Origin: Betaproteobacteria bacterium Ga0077532
GTDB lineage: Bacteria > Pseudomonadota > Gammaproteobacteria > Burkholderiales > Ga0077523
Length of the DNA stretch: 64,000 nucleotides
Direction of reading: 5' to 3'
NCBI GenBank assembly: GCA_001464895.1
Contig: LNEE01000035.1
Location: 28,203-92,202, forward strand
Made by a program: the position numbers and the translations under genes. The notes under the pieces are model-generated. The model saw only the letters and a program-made list of their open reading frames with translations, searched no databases and was not told the DNA's origin. Of the stretch, positions 16,102 through 25,199 are shown piece by piece (position 1 is the stretch's first letter; each line of letters begins with the position of its first letter).

Positions 16102-19100
16102 ATGAAACACACGGGCGCTTCGGACGTGCACGGGTGGCCCATGCCCATGCGGCTGGCCCCCGTGGTCGTGCTGGTCCTCTCGCTGGCCATCACGGCGGCT
16201 TTCTGGGTGTTCTCCCTCATCGAATCGGACCGCGCCACCGAGCGCCGTTTCGCCGCCATCGCCAACGAACTCGTTGCCGACTTCGATCGCCGACTCGCCG
16301 CGGCGGAGCGGCAGGCCGTGGCTGTGGCCGGGTTCGTGGATGCCAAGGTGATGGCCGGCGCCGGGCCGGGCGCTGCCCTCGCCCTGCGGGTTCCGCATGG
16401 CGATCTCGCCCGCCACGTGTCTGAGCAGCGCGCCGCGTTGCCCGGATATCGCGTGTGGCCATCGGCGGCGCGGGCCGTCCACTATCCCGTCGTCCGCGCC
16501 GACGTCGACGACCCGGGCGTCTCCCCGGGCTACGACCTCGCTGACGATCCTGCCCGTCTCGACGCGATCGATCGCGCCATCCAGACCCGGAAACCCGCCT
16601 TCACCGTCGTCGTCGCTTCGCCGGCGGAGGCATCCGGATCCGCCGCCGAACCGCCCGCCGCCGAACCGCGCGTGGTGGTGGTGACCGCCGTCCCCCGTGC
16701 GGACCGTGGTCCGCGTGTCTCCCGCAGCGATGGTGCGGGCGCGCTCGGCGTCGTCGCCGTCTCCTTTCCCGTCGCGCGCCTGGGCCGAGAGATGGTCGCC
16801 GACACGATGGGCGTCGCGCTCGCCCTCACCGCCCGTCCTTCCGGAGCGGATCCCGTCACCGTCGACACCCATCCCGGCCAGCGGCGCGCGCCTCACATCC
16901 CGCCCACGAGGCGCACGCTGCAACATGGTGGCGTCGACTTCGAAGTGCGGGTCGAGGCGCTCCCGACCTTCAGTGATCGGCTGGGCGGGGCGGACCTCCG
17001 GATCCCGTTCGCCGGTATCGCTCTGACGTTCGCGCTCTACGCACTTGTCGAATGGCTCTCCCGCCGGGACTCCGCCGTCCGCAGTCGCCAGGCCGACGAG
17101 CTGGCACTCTCTCGGGAGCGATCGCACCTGCAGTCGCAGATCTCCCTGGCGCTCGTGACCGGCCTGCCGTTCGAGGACGTGGTCGCGATCGCCCTGCGAG
17201 GCGCCGAATCGTTCGTGCCGCGGTGCCGTGCGATGTGGTCGACGGTGGACGACGTCGGCAATCGCCAGGAACGTGTCCACGGAGGGTCCTGGGGAGCATC
17301 GGCGGACGGACGGGCCGAGGGCGGCACCGACCTCTCGTCGGCGCCCGGCTACCTCGATCTGCTCCGCGCGAACCGGCTCGTCGTGGTGGCCACCGTTCAG
17401 GATGACCCCCTGGTCGCCGGCGTGCGCGAGTGCATGCTGGCCGCGGGCGTCCGGGCGTTCGTCGACGTCCCGGTCCACCAGGGTGGCGGGCTGCGCGGGT
17501 CCCTGCGTGTCGACGTCGACCAACCCACCGAGTGGACGTCCGAGCAGTTGCGGGTACTTCGCGAGATCGGTGACACCATCGCCATCGCGCTCGAGTTCTC
17601 GCAGGCGCGGGCCACCCGCGATGCCGCGTTCGCTCAGGAGGCGGCGAGCCGCCATTTCCTCGATGCGGTCCTCGATGCCCTGCCGCATCCCGTCTTCGTG
17701 AAGGACGCCGGGCACCGCATCCTCAAGATCAATCGCGAAGGCGCGCGCTGGCTCGGACTGCCCAAGGAGGCAGTGGAGGGTCGTACCGACGCGGAGCTGG
17801 TCGGCGAGGCGACCGCCAGTGTGGCGATCACCGAGGATACCCAGGCCCTCGCCTCGCCCGGGGTGCTGTTCCGGACCCTCATCAAGGGCCGTCTGCCCCA
17901 CGCGCCGGGCGAGGTGCTCGTCAGCAAGACGGCGGTCGATCTGGGTGGCGGGCGCCTGCACCTGATCGGCATGTCGATGCCGGTCGACGATCTCCGGGCG
18001 GCACAGCGGCGGGCGGAGGAGAGCGAGCGATTCCTCACGATGATGCTCGACGCCCTGCCTGTCGCCATCGTGACGAAGGACGAAGCGGGGCGCTGGCTGC
18101 TCGTGAACGAGGCCTATCTGGCGGTGATCGGGATGCGCCGCGAGGACGTGCTCGGTCGCACCGACATCGACGTGTTCGGTCCGGAGGCGGGCGCCGTGTA
18201 CCGCGCTCAGGATCTCGACATCCTCCAATCCGGCGTGCCCCTGTCGGTCGAGGAACCGTATCGGCTCGCGTCCGGCGGCGAGGGCTGGCGTCTGCGGACC
18301 AAGCAGCGCGTCATCGACCCCGCCGGCCATCGGCTGCTGCTCGCGGTGGGAGTCGACGTGACGGCCCGGCGCGAGGCGCAGGCGGCCTCGGAGCGCTACC
18401 GGACCTTCCTCGACGCGGTGCTGCAGGCCATTCCCGTGGCAGTGTCGGTGAAGGACGCCGAGCATCGCTGGGTGATCGTGAACGACGCCGTGGAGACGCT
18501 CCACGGGCGGGAGAAGGGTGCGTACATCGGTCGCGCCGTGACGGAGATCCTCTCACCGGAGCTGGCAGCGCAGGTCATCGCCGAGGACGACATCGTGTTG
18601 TCCACCGACAAGCCGGTGATCCGCGAATGGCACGTGCCGTCGCCGTCTGGCAGTCCACGCTGGCTCCTCACCCGCAAGATCGCCACGCGGCTCAACGATG
18701 GGTCCGCCTACATCATCGCGGTCGATCTCGACGTCACGGAATCGCGGGCGGCGCAGGAGCTGCTCCGCCGCCACCGCGACGATCTCGAACAGCAGGTGCG
18801 CGAACGCACCGCAGAGTTGCTGGAGGCGAAGAACGCAGCCGAGAACGCGAACCGCGCGAAATCGGAGTTCCTCGCGAACATGTCGCACGAGCTGCGCACA
18901 CCCATGCATGCCATCCTCTCGTTCTCGCAGCTGGGCCTCGAGCGTCTCGCCACCGGGCGCATCGATGCCGATCGGACCCGCCTCTATCTCGATCGGATCC
19001 ATCACAGCGGCTCTCGCCTCCTCGCGTTGCTGAACGACCTCCTGGATCTCTCGAAGCTCGAGGCGGGCAAGATGACCTACGAGTTCGCGCGGCACCGTCT

Positions 19101-19563
19101 GTCGGACATCGCGGCCCTGGTCGTCGGCGAGCTGTCCGCCCTCGCGCGGGAACGGGATGTCGTCGTGGAGATCGAGGAGCCCGGCGACCCCGTCTACGCG
19201 TGGTGCGATCAGGCACGCATCGTCCAGGTCGTGCGCAATCTCCTGTCGAATGCCCTGAAGTTCTCGGCCAACGGACGTCGGGTACGCCTGGTGATCGATG
19301 CAGTCCCGGCCTCCGACGCCACCCCGGCCCAGGCCCGCATCGCGGTCATCGATCAGGGCGTCGGCATCCCCGCGGGCGAGCTGGAAGCGGTGTTCGACAA
19401 GTTCGTCCAGAGCAGCAAGACGAAGAGCGGCGCCGGCGGCACGGGTCTGGGCCTCGCGATCTGCCGCGAGATCACGCAACAGCATCGTGGCCGGCTGTGG
19501 GCGGAGAACAATCCCGAAGGCGGGGCGGTGTTCACGTTGCTGTTGCCGGTGGAGGCGGGGTAG
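16102..19563 (+). CDS. Membrane sensor histidine kinase with CHASE-like, GAF and three PAS domains
   Basis: 1153 residues from the ATG at 16102 (an ATG at 16051 is also in frame). Order: transmembrane helix about 15-38; CHASE-like extracellular sensor about 45-290, starting RATERRFAAIANELVADFD; second transmembrane helix about 300-320; GAF domain about 345-500; PAS domains beginning near 516, 643 and 766 (each FLDAVLDALP or FLTMMLDALP type); coiled-coil; HisKA with SHELRTPMHAIL, phospho-accepting His 929; HATPase with N-box NLLSNALKFS, G1 DQGVGIP, G2 GTGLGLA. No receiver domain and no adjacent response regulator, so its partner is elsewhere. The signal is unknown. Palindromic repeats begin just after its stop. 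Confidence 0.92.
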   Translation: MKHTGASDVHGWPMPMRLAPVVVLVLSLAITAAFWVFSLIESDRATERRFAAIANELVADFDRRLAAAERQAVAVAGFVDAKVMAGAGPGAALALRVPHGDLARHVSEQRAALPGYRVWPSAARAVHYPVVRADVDDPGVSPGYDLADDPARLDAIDRAIQTRKPAFTVVVASPAEASGSAAEPPAAEPRVVVVTAVPRADRGPRVSRSDGAGALGVVAVSFPVARLGREMVADTMGVALALTARPSGADPVTVDTHPGQRRAPHIPPTRRTLQHGGVDFEVRVEALPTFSDRLGGADLRIPFAGIALTFALYALVEWLSRRDSAVRSRQADELALSRERSHLQSQISLALVTGLPFEDVVAIALRGAESFVPRCRAMWSTVDDVGNRQERVHGGSWGASADGRAEGGTDLSSAPGYLDLLRANRLVVVATVQDDPLVAGVRECMLAAGVRAFVDVPVHQGGGLRGSLRVDVDQPTEWTSEQLRVLREIGDTIAIALEFSQARATRDAAFAQEAASRHFLDAVLDALPHPVFVKDAGHRILKINREGARWLGLPKEAVEGRTDAELVGEATASVAITEDTQALASPGVLFRTLIKGRLPHAPGEVLVSKTAVDLGGGRLHLIGMSMPVDDLRAAQRRAEESERFLTMMLDALPVAIVTKDEAGRWLLVNEAYLAVIGMRREDVLGRTDIDVFGPEAGAVYRAQDLDILQSGVPLSVEEPYRLASGGEGWRLRTKQRVIDPAGHRLLLAVGVDVTARREAQAASERYRTFLDAVLQAIPVAVSVKDAEHRWVIVNDAVETLHGREKGAYIGRAVTEILSPELAAQVIAEDDIVLSTDKPVIREWHVPSPSGSPRWLLTRKIATRLNDGSAYIIAVDLDVTESRAAQELLRRHRDDLEQQVRERTAELLEAKNAAENANRAKSEFLANMSHELRTPMHAILSFSQLGLERLATGRIDADRTRLYLDRIHHSGSRLLALLNDLLDLSKLEAGKMTYEFARHRLSDIAALVVGELSALARERDVVVEIEEPGDPVYAWCDQARIVQVVRNLLSNALKFSANGRRVRLVIDAVPASDATPAQARIAVIDQGVGIPAGELEAVFDKFVQSSKTKSGAGGTGLGLAICREITQQHRGRLWAENNPEGGAVFTLLLPVEAG

Positions 19564-19579
19564 GGGCCGGTGGATGTCG

Positions 19580-20083
19580 GGAAGCGTTTCGACCGGAACG
19601 ATCGCTTTCGCGGCCATGGGCCGCCTCTCGGGCCGGTGGCCCGCGGCGGCTTGGCCGCAGGGCGTACCAACAAGGGGAGGACCCCTTGTATATCCCCCTG
19701 TGACTCAGCCGCGCGCCATGGGTGTGGGTTCTGTAGGAGGGGCCCATGGCCCTGAAAGCGGTGGATGCAAGGAAGCGCTTCGACCGGAACCAACGCTTTC
19801 GCGGCCATGGGCCGCTCCTACAACAGCCTGACCCCTTCCCGCAGCGGGTGGCGCACCACGGCCCTTGTAGGAGGGGGCCATGCCCCCGAAAGCGGTGGAT
19901 GCAAGGAAGCGCCTCGACCGGAACGATCGCTTTCGCGGCCATGGGCCGCTCCTACAGAAAGCGTGGTCATGTCCGGGGTCGGTGGTGCGCCACGGGGGGA
20001 TGTACAAGGGGCCCTCCCCTTGTTGGTACGCCCTGCGGCCCATGCCCCCGAAAGCGGTTGATGCAAGGAAACGCTTCGACCGG
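19580..20083. repeat. Cluster of family A palindromic repeats
   Basis: The 521 bp between the kinase and cobW genes hold no gene. Full ~89-bp palindromic copies lie at 19733-19821 and 19867-19955, a half copy at 19580-19623 and a 5' half copy at about 20037-20083. Each full copy runs GTAGGAGGGGCCCATGGCC, CGAAAGCGGTGGATGCAAGG, a short centre GCGCTTCGACCGGAACGATC, then CTTTCGCGGCCATGGGCCG and CTCCTAC, so the outer arms pair. The last copy abuts the cobW stop codon. A distinct 41-bp pair (19651-19690 and, inverted, 19999-20041, containing GCGTACCAACAAGGGGAGG) is interspersed. Confidence 0.85.
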
Positions 20084-20084
20084 A

Positions 20085-21314
20085 TCACTCGTCCTCGGCG
20101 ACTTCCTCTCCCTCGTCCCACCCCGGAAACGGATCCGCCAATCGCGCCCATGCCGCCGGCCCGCCTGCCATCTCTGCATCGGTGAGGAGACACGCGTCGA
20201 GGCTCGCCCGCAGCGCGGCCTCGTCGAGGTCGATCCCGATCAGCACCAGCTCCTGGCGGCGGTCGCCCCACGGCTCGGCCCAATGCTCCTCGATGTAGGC
20301 GAGCGTCTCCGCGTCGTCCGGCCAATCGGGCCGCGGCACCGCGGCCCACCACGTGGCGCCGGGGCCGTGTCGGGCGGCGGCGCCTGCCTGCGACCATGCG
20401 CCGCTGAAGGCGGGGCGCGTCGCCAGCCAGAAGCTGCCCTTGGAGCGAAGCACGCCCGGCCATTCGCGCTGCACGAGGTCCCAGAAGCGCGTGGGATCGA
20501 ACGGGCGGCGCGCGCGGTACACGAAGCTCCCGATGCCGAACACCTCGGTCTCGGGCGCGTGCTCGCCGCGCATCACGGCAAGCCATCCCGGCGCCGACGC
20601 CGCGGCATCGAAATCGAAGCGCCCCGTGTCGAGGATCTCGTGCAGCGGCACCTCCCCGAAACGGCTGCGGACGATGTGGGCCCGCGGGTTCAGGCTGCGG
20701 AGGATGTCGGTGACCTGGGCCAGCGCGTCGGGCGAAACGAGGTCTGTCTTGTTGACCACGATCACGTCGGCGAACTCCACCTGGTCCACGAGCAGTTCGA
20801 CGACGGCCCGGGTGTCGTCCTCGCCGAGGCTCTCGCCGCGGTCCTCCAGGAGATCTTCCGACTGGTAGTTGCGCAGGAACTCGCACGCGTCGACCACCGT
20901 GACCATCGTGTCGAGGCGCGCGAGGTCCGACAGGCTCGTGCCGTCGGCGTCCTCGAAGGTGAAGGTCTCGGCCACCGGCAGCGGTTCGGAGATTCCCGTG
21001 GATTCGATGAGCAGGGTGTCGAACCGACCTTCGCGCGCGAGCTTCGCCACCTCGACGAGCAGGTCCTCGCGCAGCGTGCAGCAGATGCAGCCGTTCGAGA
21101 ACTCCACCAGTCGCTCCTCGGTGCGCGACAGGCCCGCGGCCCCCTCGCGGACGAGGCGCGCGTCGATGTTCACTTCGGACATGTCGTTCACGATCACCGC
21201 CACGCGCCGGCCTTCCCGATTGGCGAGCACGTGGTTCAGCAGCGACGTCTTGCCGGCGCCGAGGAACCCGCTGAGGACGGTGACCGGCAGACGCTTGTCG
21301 GATGCGTCAGCCAC
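20085..21314 (-). CDS. CobW/COG0523 family metal-chaperone GTPase (ZigA/YciC-like)
   Basis: 409 residues from a GTG at 21314, which overlaps the end of the superoxide dismutase gene by 8 nt; a longer ATG form would overlap it by 62 nt. G-domain motifs: P-loop GFLGAGKT at 16-23, the cysteine metal site in [13 protein letters not shown] (CxCC), ESTGISEP, and NKTD. The C-terminal CobW_C part contains [14 protein letters not shown], typical of the YciC/ZigA branch. These GTPases deliver metal, often zinc under limitation, to client proteins in the cytosol. The end of the protein is acidic ([12 protein letters not shown]). Coupling to the Fe-dismutase gene suggests a metal-related link, but this is inference. 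Confidence 0.9.
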   Translation of the reverse strand: MADASDKRLPVTVLSGFLGAGKTSLLNHVLANREGRRVAVIVNDMSEVNIDARLVREGAAGLSRTEERLVEFSNGCICCTLREDLLVEVAKLAREGRFDTLLIESTGISEPLPVAETFTFEDADGTSLSDLARLDTMVTVVDACEFLRNYQSEDLLEDRGESLGEDDTRAVVELLVDQVEFADVIVVNKTDLVSPDALAQVTDILRSLNPRAHIVRSRFGEVPLHEILDTGRFDFDAAASAPGWLAVMRGEHAPETEVFGIGSFVYRARRPFDPTRFWDLVQREWPGVLRSKGSFWLATRPAFSGAWSQAGAAARHGPGATWWAAVPRPDWPDDAETLAYIEEHWAEPWGDRRQELVLIGIDLDEAALRASLDACLLTDAEMAGGPAAWARLADPFPGWDEGEEVAEDE

Positions 21315-21999
21315 GACCGAGGTTGTCCTCGGCGAAGCCCCAGTCGACGAGGCGGTCGAGAACGGCATTCACGTAGTCGGCGCGGCGGTTCTGGTAGTCG
21401 ATGTAGTACGCGTGCTCCCAGACGTCGATGGTCAGCAGCGGCGTCATGCCCTGGGTGAGCGGCGTCTCCGCGTTACCCGTCTTGACGATCTTCAGTGTCC
21501 CGCCGGCATTCACGAGCCAACCCCAGCCGCTGCCGAACTGCGAGACGGTGACCTGCGCGAACTCCTTCCGGAACGCTTCGAAGCTGCCGAACGAGGCATC
21601 GATCGCCTGCGCCAGCGCCGCGCCGGGCTTGCCGCCACCGCCGGGCCGCAGGCTTTTCCAGTAGAACGTGTGGTTCCACACCTGGGCGGCGTTGTTGAAG
21701 ATCGCGCCCTGGTCGGCCTTGCCCGCCGTGGCACGCACGATCTCTTCGAGCGACGCATCGGCGAGCGGCGTGCCCGTCACCAGGCGATTGAGGTTGTCGA
21801 CGTAACCCTTGTGATGCTTGCCGTAGTGGAAGCCGATGGTCTGCGCCGAGATCACCGGGTCCAGCGCGTTCTCGGCCCAGGGCAGCGCCTGCAGGACGTG
21901 CGCCGCGGCGCGCGCGTGGAGCGGCACGACGGCGGCGGCGACACCGACGCAAGCCAGTTGCAGGAAGCGGCGGCGGTCGGGGGGGATGATGGTGTGCAT
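21307..21999 (-). CDS. Tat-exported iron-type superoxide dismutase
   Basis: 230 residues. The N-terminus contains [24 protein letters not shown], a twin-arginine signal. The mature enzyme follows the Fe/Mn dismutase pattern: [15 protein letters not shown] (first His ligand and gateway Tyr), [12 protein letters not shown] (second His, with the Gln typical of the iron type), [11 protein letters not shown], and [14 protein letters not shown] (Asp and third His). It disproportionates superoxide to O2 and H2O2; the Tat signal places it in the periplasm rather than the cytosol. It overlaps the downstream CobW gene by 8 nt. The start is the ATG preceded by GAAGGAGATCC. Confidence 0.93.
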   Translation of the reverse strand: MHTIIPPDRRRFLQLACVGVAAAVVPLHARAAAHVLQALPWAENALDPVISAQTIGFHYGKHHKGYVDNLNRLVTGTPLADASLEEIVRATAGKADQGAIFNNAAQVWNHTFYWKSLRPGGGGKPGAALAQAIDASFGSFEAFRKEFAQVTVSQFGSGWGWLVNAGGTLKIVKTGNAETPLTQGMTPLLTIDVWEHAYYIDYQNRRADYVNAVLDRLVDWGFAEDNLGRG

Positions 22000-22144
22000 G
22001 CGGATCTCCTTCGGCGGTTCGGCATTCGATACGACGGATGTCGAAGTCTACCGATGATGTCGCCGTGCGGGCGGCGTGAATTAGAATCCGGCTGCGTTCG
22101 GCGGGCCACTCGGTCCGCTGTTCTTTTTCTGGGGGGAGCAGGCA

Positions 22145-22894
22145 ATGAACAAGCTCGACATGACGGGCCGCTCGGCCATCGTGACCGGTGGGGCCTCGGG
22201 GATCGGCCTCGCGATCGTGCAGCGGCTCGCAGCGTCCGGCGCCAATGTCGCCATCTGGGACATGAACGAGGCGACCCTCGCGGCCGCCGCCAAGACGGTC
22301 TCCGGTGTGAAAGTCCACACCGTGAAGGTCGACGTGACGAAGCCGGACCAGGTGGAGGCCGCCTTCGCATCGAGCGTGCAGGCCTTCGGCAAGATCGACG
22401 CGATGGTGAACAGCGCGGGCGTCGCAGGCAAGAACGCCACGATGGCCGACTACCCGCAGGACGAATGGGTCCGCGTGTTCGACATCAACGTGCATGGCGT
22501 CTTCTACTGCTGCCAGCAGGCGGCCCGGCACATGGCCCCCAACGGTTATGGCCGCATCGTCAACATCGCCTCCGTCGCCGGCAAGGAAGGCAATCCGAAT
22601 GCCTCCGCCTACAGCGCCTCGAAGGCGGCGGTGATCGGCCTCACGAAATCGCTCGGCAAGGAACTCGCGAAGAACGGCGTCACCGTGAACTGCGTGACGC
22701 CCGCCGCCGTGAAGACGGCCATCTTCGACCAGGTCGAGCAGTACCACATCGACTTCATGCTCTCGAAGATCCCCATGGCGCGCTTCGGCCTCGTGGAAGA
22801 GATCGCCGCGATGGTGAGCTGGCTGTGCACGGAGGATTGCTCGTTCAGCACGGGGGCCACGTTCGACCTCTCGGGTGGGCGTGCGACGTATTGA
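22145..22894 (+). CDS. Short-chain dehydrogenase/reductase (FabG-like)
   Basis: 249 residues with the classical SDR order: NAD(P)-binding TGGASGIG at 14-21, NSAGV, the catalytic serine region IVNIASVAGKEG, YSASK (Tyr-Lys pair) and the loop VNCVTPAAVKTAIF. An acidic residue at the end of beta-2 (AIWDMNE) suggests NAD preference. FabG-like enzymes reduce 3-oxo groups or oxidise hydroxy acids; the substrate is unknown. It is preceded by GGGGGGAGCAGGC and transcribed divergently from the superoxide dismutase. One palindromic repeat follows at 22916. Confidence 0.9.
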   Translation: MNKLDMTGRSAIVTGGASGIGLAIVQRLAASGANVAIWDMNEATLAAAAKTVSGVKVHTVKVDVTKPDQVEAAFASSVQAFGKIDAMVNSAGVAGKNATMADYPQDEWVRVFDINVHGVFYCCQQAARHMAPNGYGRIVNIASVAGKEGNPNASAYSASKAAVIGLTKSLGKELAKNGVTVNCVTPAAVKTAIFDQVEQYHIDFMLSKIPMARFGLVEEIAAMVSWLCTEDCSFSTGATFDLSGGRATY

Positions 22895-22915
22895 TTCGCC
22901 CCAGGCGACGCTTTT

Positions 22916-23027
22916 GTAGGAGGGGCCCATGGCCCCGAAAGCGGTGGATGCTGTGAGAGCGTTTCAACCGGAACAATCGCTTTCGCGGGCATGGCCCGCT
23001 CCTACAGGGCCATGGCCCCCTCCTACC
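22916..23027. repeat. Family A palindromic repeat with an extra half arm
   Basis: A single full copy (22916-23005) beginning GTAGGAGGGGCCCATGGCC and closing with GCTCCTAC, followed by an additional short arm GGCCATGGCCCCCTCCTAC to 23027. It lies between the SDR stop and the Ldh2-type gene. Confidence 0.85.
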
Positions 23028-23076
23028 GGGTCGCCTGCATCTCACCCGAACCGAACCTGACCCCACACCTCCCACC

Positions 23077-24135
23077 ATGTCCCCACGTTTCGACGCCGCC
23101 GCGCTCACCGCCTTCGCCACCGGACTCCTCGACGCCGCCGGCATGGAGCACGAGAAATCGGTCGTGATCGCCGAGGTGCTCGTCGAGGCGGACCTCATGG
23201 GGCACGACACGCACGGGCTCAATCTGCTCGGCCCCTATCTCGCCGACATCGGCAAGGGCACGATGGCCGTGCGTGGTGAACCGCGCGTGGTGTCCGACTA
23301 TCCCGCCGCGATCACGTGGGACGGCAGCCGGCTTCCGGGGACGTGGCTGGTGCGGAAGGCCATCGATGTCGCCGTGCCGCGCGCGAAGCAGTACGGGACC
23401 TGCACGGTGTCGATCGGGCGCAGCCATCACATCGCCTGTCTCGCCGCCTATCTGAAGCGCGTCACCGACCAGGGCATGGTGATCCTGCTCATGACCTCGG
23501 CGCCGGAGAACCAATCCGTCGCGCCGCACGGTGGGCGCGCCGGGGCGATCACGCCCGACCCCATCGCAGCCGGTTGGCCCACCACCGGTGATCCGGTGCT
23601 CATCGACGTCTCGATGTCGATCACCACGAACGGCATGGTGGGGCGCCTCGCGAAGGAAGGCGGGCGCCTCCCGGGGCGCTGGCTCGTCGACGCCGCGGGC
23701 ACGCCCACCGACGATCCGACCGTGATGTCCGGCGAGGTCAAGGGTGCGCTGCTGCCGATGGGGGGCATCGAGTACGGCCACAAGGGCTACGCGCTGGCCC
23801 TCATGGTCGAGGCCCTCACGCAGGGGCTGTCGGGCCACGGCCGCGCCGACCCGATCGAGGGGTGGACCGGCGAGGTGTTCCTGCAGATCCTGGCGCCCGA
23901 ACTCTTTGCCGGGCGCGAGGCTTTCATCCGGCAATCGGGCTGGGTCGCGGACTACTGCCGCGCGGTGCCGCCGCGGCCGGGCGTCGAGCGGGTGCGCCTT
24001 CCGGGCGAGGCGGGTCTGCGGCGGCGAGGGCAGGCGCTCGCGGAGGGCGTCCCGCTGCATCCGGGGATCATGCCGCAGCTCCTGCCCTGGGCCGAGAAGC
24101 TCGGTGTCGTCGCCCCCGGGGCATTGCCCCCGTGA
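23077..24135 (+). CDS. Malate/L-lactate (Ldh2) family dehydrogenase
   Basis: 352 residues of the Ldh2/YlbC/ComC type of NAD(P)-dependent 2-hydroxyacid dehydrogenase. Conserved segments: ADLMGHDTHGLNLL (the HDtHG motif), SIGRSHHIACLAAYLKR (catalytic His), IDVSMSITTNGMVGRL (serine-rich nucleotide contact) and GYKGYALAL-like HKGYALALMVEAL. It should interconvert a 2-oxoacid and a 2-hydroxyacid in the cytosol; ureidoglycolate, sulfolactate or malate are possible. The stop overlaps a GTG of the next frame (GTGA), so the EamA permease gene may be translationally coupled, and the RraA-like gene follows on the same strand. Confidence 0.88.
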   Translation: MSPRFDAAALTAFATGLLDAAGMEHEKSVVIAEVLVEADLMGHDTHGLNLLGPYLADIGKGTMAVRGEPRVVSDYPAAITWDGSRLPGTWLVRKAIDVAVPRAKQYGTCTVSIGRSHHIACLAAYLKRVTDQGMVILLMTSAPENQSVAPHGGRAGAITPDPIAAGWPTTGDPVLIDVSMSITTNGMVGRLAKEGGRLPGRWLVDAAGTPTDDPTVMSGEVKGALLPMGGIEYGHKGYALALMVEALTQGLSGHGRADPIEGWTGEVFLQILAPELFAGREAFIRQSGWVADYCRAVPPRPGVERVRLPGEAGLRRRGQALAEGVPLHPGIMPQLLPWAEKLGVVAPGALPP

Positions 24136-24146
24136 CCGGCGCCGCC

Positions 24147-25046
24147 ATGGGCGCGCATCGGCGGGGCATCCTGCTGATGATCGGGGCGACGTTCTGCTGG
24201 GGCAGTGCCGGCGTGCTCGTGCGCAGCCAGGGCGTCACCGATCCGTGGGAGATCACGTTCTGGCGCTCGTTCTTCATGGCGATCTTTCTCTTCGGCGTGC
24301 TTGCCGTGCAGTACCGCGGCAACGTGTGGCATCGCATCACCGCCACCGGAGTGGGCGGGCTCGTGTCCGCGTGCCTGTGGTCGGTGATGTACGTGTGCTT
24401 CATCGTTGCGCTGTCGCGCACGACCGTCGCGAACACGCTGGTGGTGTGCAGCATCTCGCCCTTCATGGCGGCGCTCTTCGGCCGCATCTTCCTGGGGGAA
24501 CGCGTGCCCGTGCGCACCTGGGTCGCCATGGCCGCGGCCATCGCGGGCATCGTCCTCATGTTCGTCGAGAGCCTCGGCACCGAGGGCGCGTCGGGGACGT
24601 TGATCGCGTTGGTGATCCCCGTCGCGTTCGGTGTGAACGTGGTGCTCAACCGGAAGATGCACGCGGCCGTCGACATGGTCCCCACGGTGCTCGTCTCCGG
24701 CGTGATCTCGGCGGCACTGGTGCTGCCGTTCGCGCTGCCCTTCGACGTGCGCGGGGCCGACCTCCCGAATCTCGTCGCGCTCGGCGTGGTGCAGCTCGGT
24801 GTGGGGTGCATGCTGATGGTCGTGGCGGCGCGGGTGCTCTCGGCGGCCGAGATCGGATTGCTCGCCGAACTGGAGACCGTGATCGGCGTCGCGTCCACCT
24901 GGTTCTTCGTGGGCGAGGTGCCGAGCCGCATGGCGCTGATCGGCGGCACGGTCGTGATTGCCGCCCTCGCGATCAACACCCTCGTGGGCATGCGCGCGCC
25001 CCGCGCTACGCCCATCACTGCTAGGAGCCTGTCGGACTTGGGATGA
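24147..25046 (+). CDS. EamA/DMT family permease
   Basis: 299 residues with about ten hydrophobic helices in two EamA repeats: the first begins GILLMIGATFCWGSAGVLVRSQG, the second GTLIALVIPVAFGVNVVLNRKM. The motif WGSAG and the ER in FLGERVPVRTW are typical of drug/metabolite transporters of the inner membrane. Two starts are possible, ATG at 24147 (used) and GTG at 24132, which overlaps the previous stop. Its place between a hydroxyacid dehydrogenase and an RraA-like gene suggests transport of a carboxylic acid. Its 3' end lies within a few dozen bases of the MITE-like element at 25024, whose left end reaches into the last codons. Confidence 0.88.
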   Translation: MGAHRRGILLMIGATFCWGSAGVLVRSQGVTDPWEITFWRSFFMAIFLFGVLAVQYRGNVWHRITATGVGGLVSACLWSVMYVCFIVALSRTTVANTLVVCSISPFMAALFGRIFLGERVPVRTWVAMAAAIAGIVLMFVESLGTEGASGTLIALVIPVAFGVNVVLNRKMHAAVDMVPTVLVSGVISAALVLPFALPFDVRGADLPNLVALGVVQLGVGCMLMVVAARVLSAAEIGLLAELETVIGVASTWFFVGEVPSRMALIGGTVVIAALAINTLVGMRAPRATPITARSLSDLG

Positions 25047-25185
25047 TTCGGCTGCAACGGTGGGAGAGCGGTCCATATCTCGCCGCTTTCTCCTCACGTA
25101 TTCCCGATACGTTCGTCGAAATCGCCAGAATCTGTCCTCGCTCTCCCACCGTTTCGCTATCGACCACCCAAGCCCGACAGGCTCC
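25024..25185. mobile_element. MITE-like hairpin element
   Basis: A 162-bp segment with terminal inverted repeats. The left end GGAGCCTGTCGGACTTGGG matches the complement of the right end at 18 of 19 positions. A second perfect 15-bp inverted match, AACGGTGGGAGAGCG (25056-25070 against 25139-25153), lies 32 bp inside each end, so the arms are symmetric and the whole element can fold into a long imperfect hairpin. No reading frame of note and no clear target duplication. The left end lies within the last codons of the permease gene and the right end 15 bp before the RraA-like start. Confidence 0.75.
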
Positions 25186-25199
25186 CGGAGGATGACCCC

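Noticed and set aside
15118..18504. 1128-codon minus-strand frame opposite CoxE, CoxG and the sensor kinase
   Set aside because: It crosses three well-supported plus-strand genes and shows no domain or start signal.
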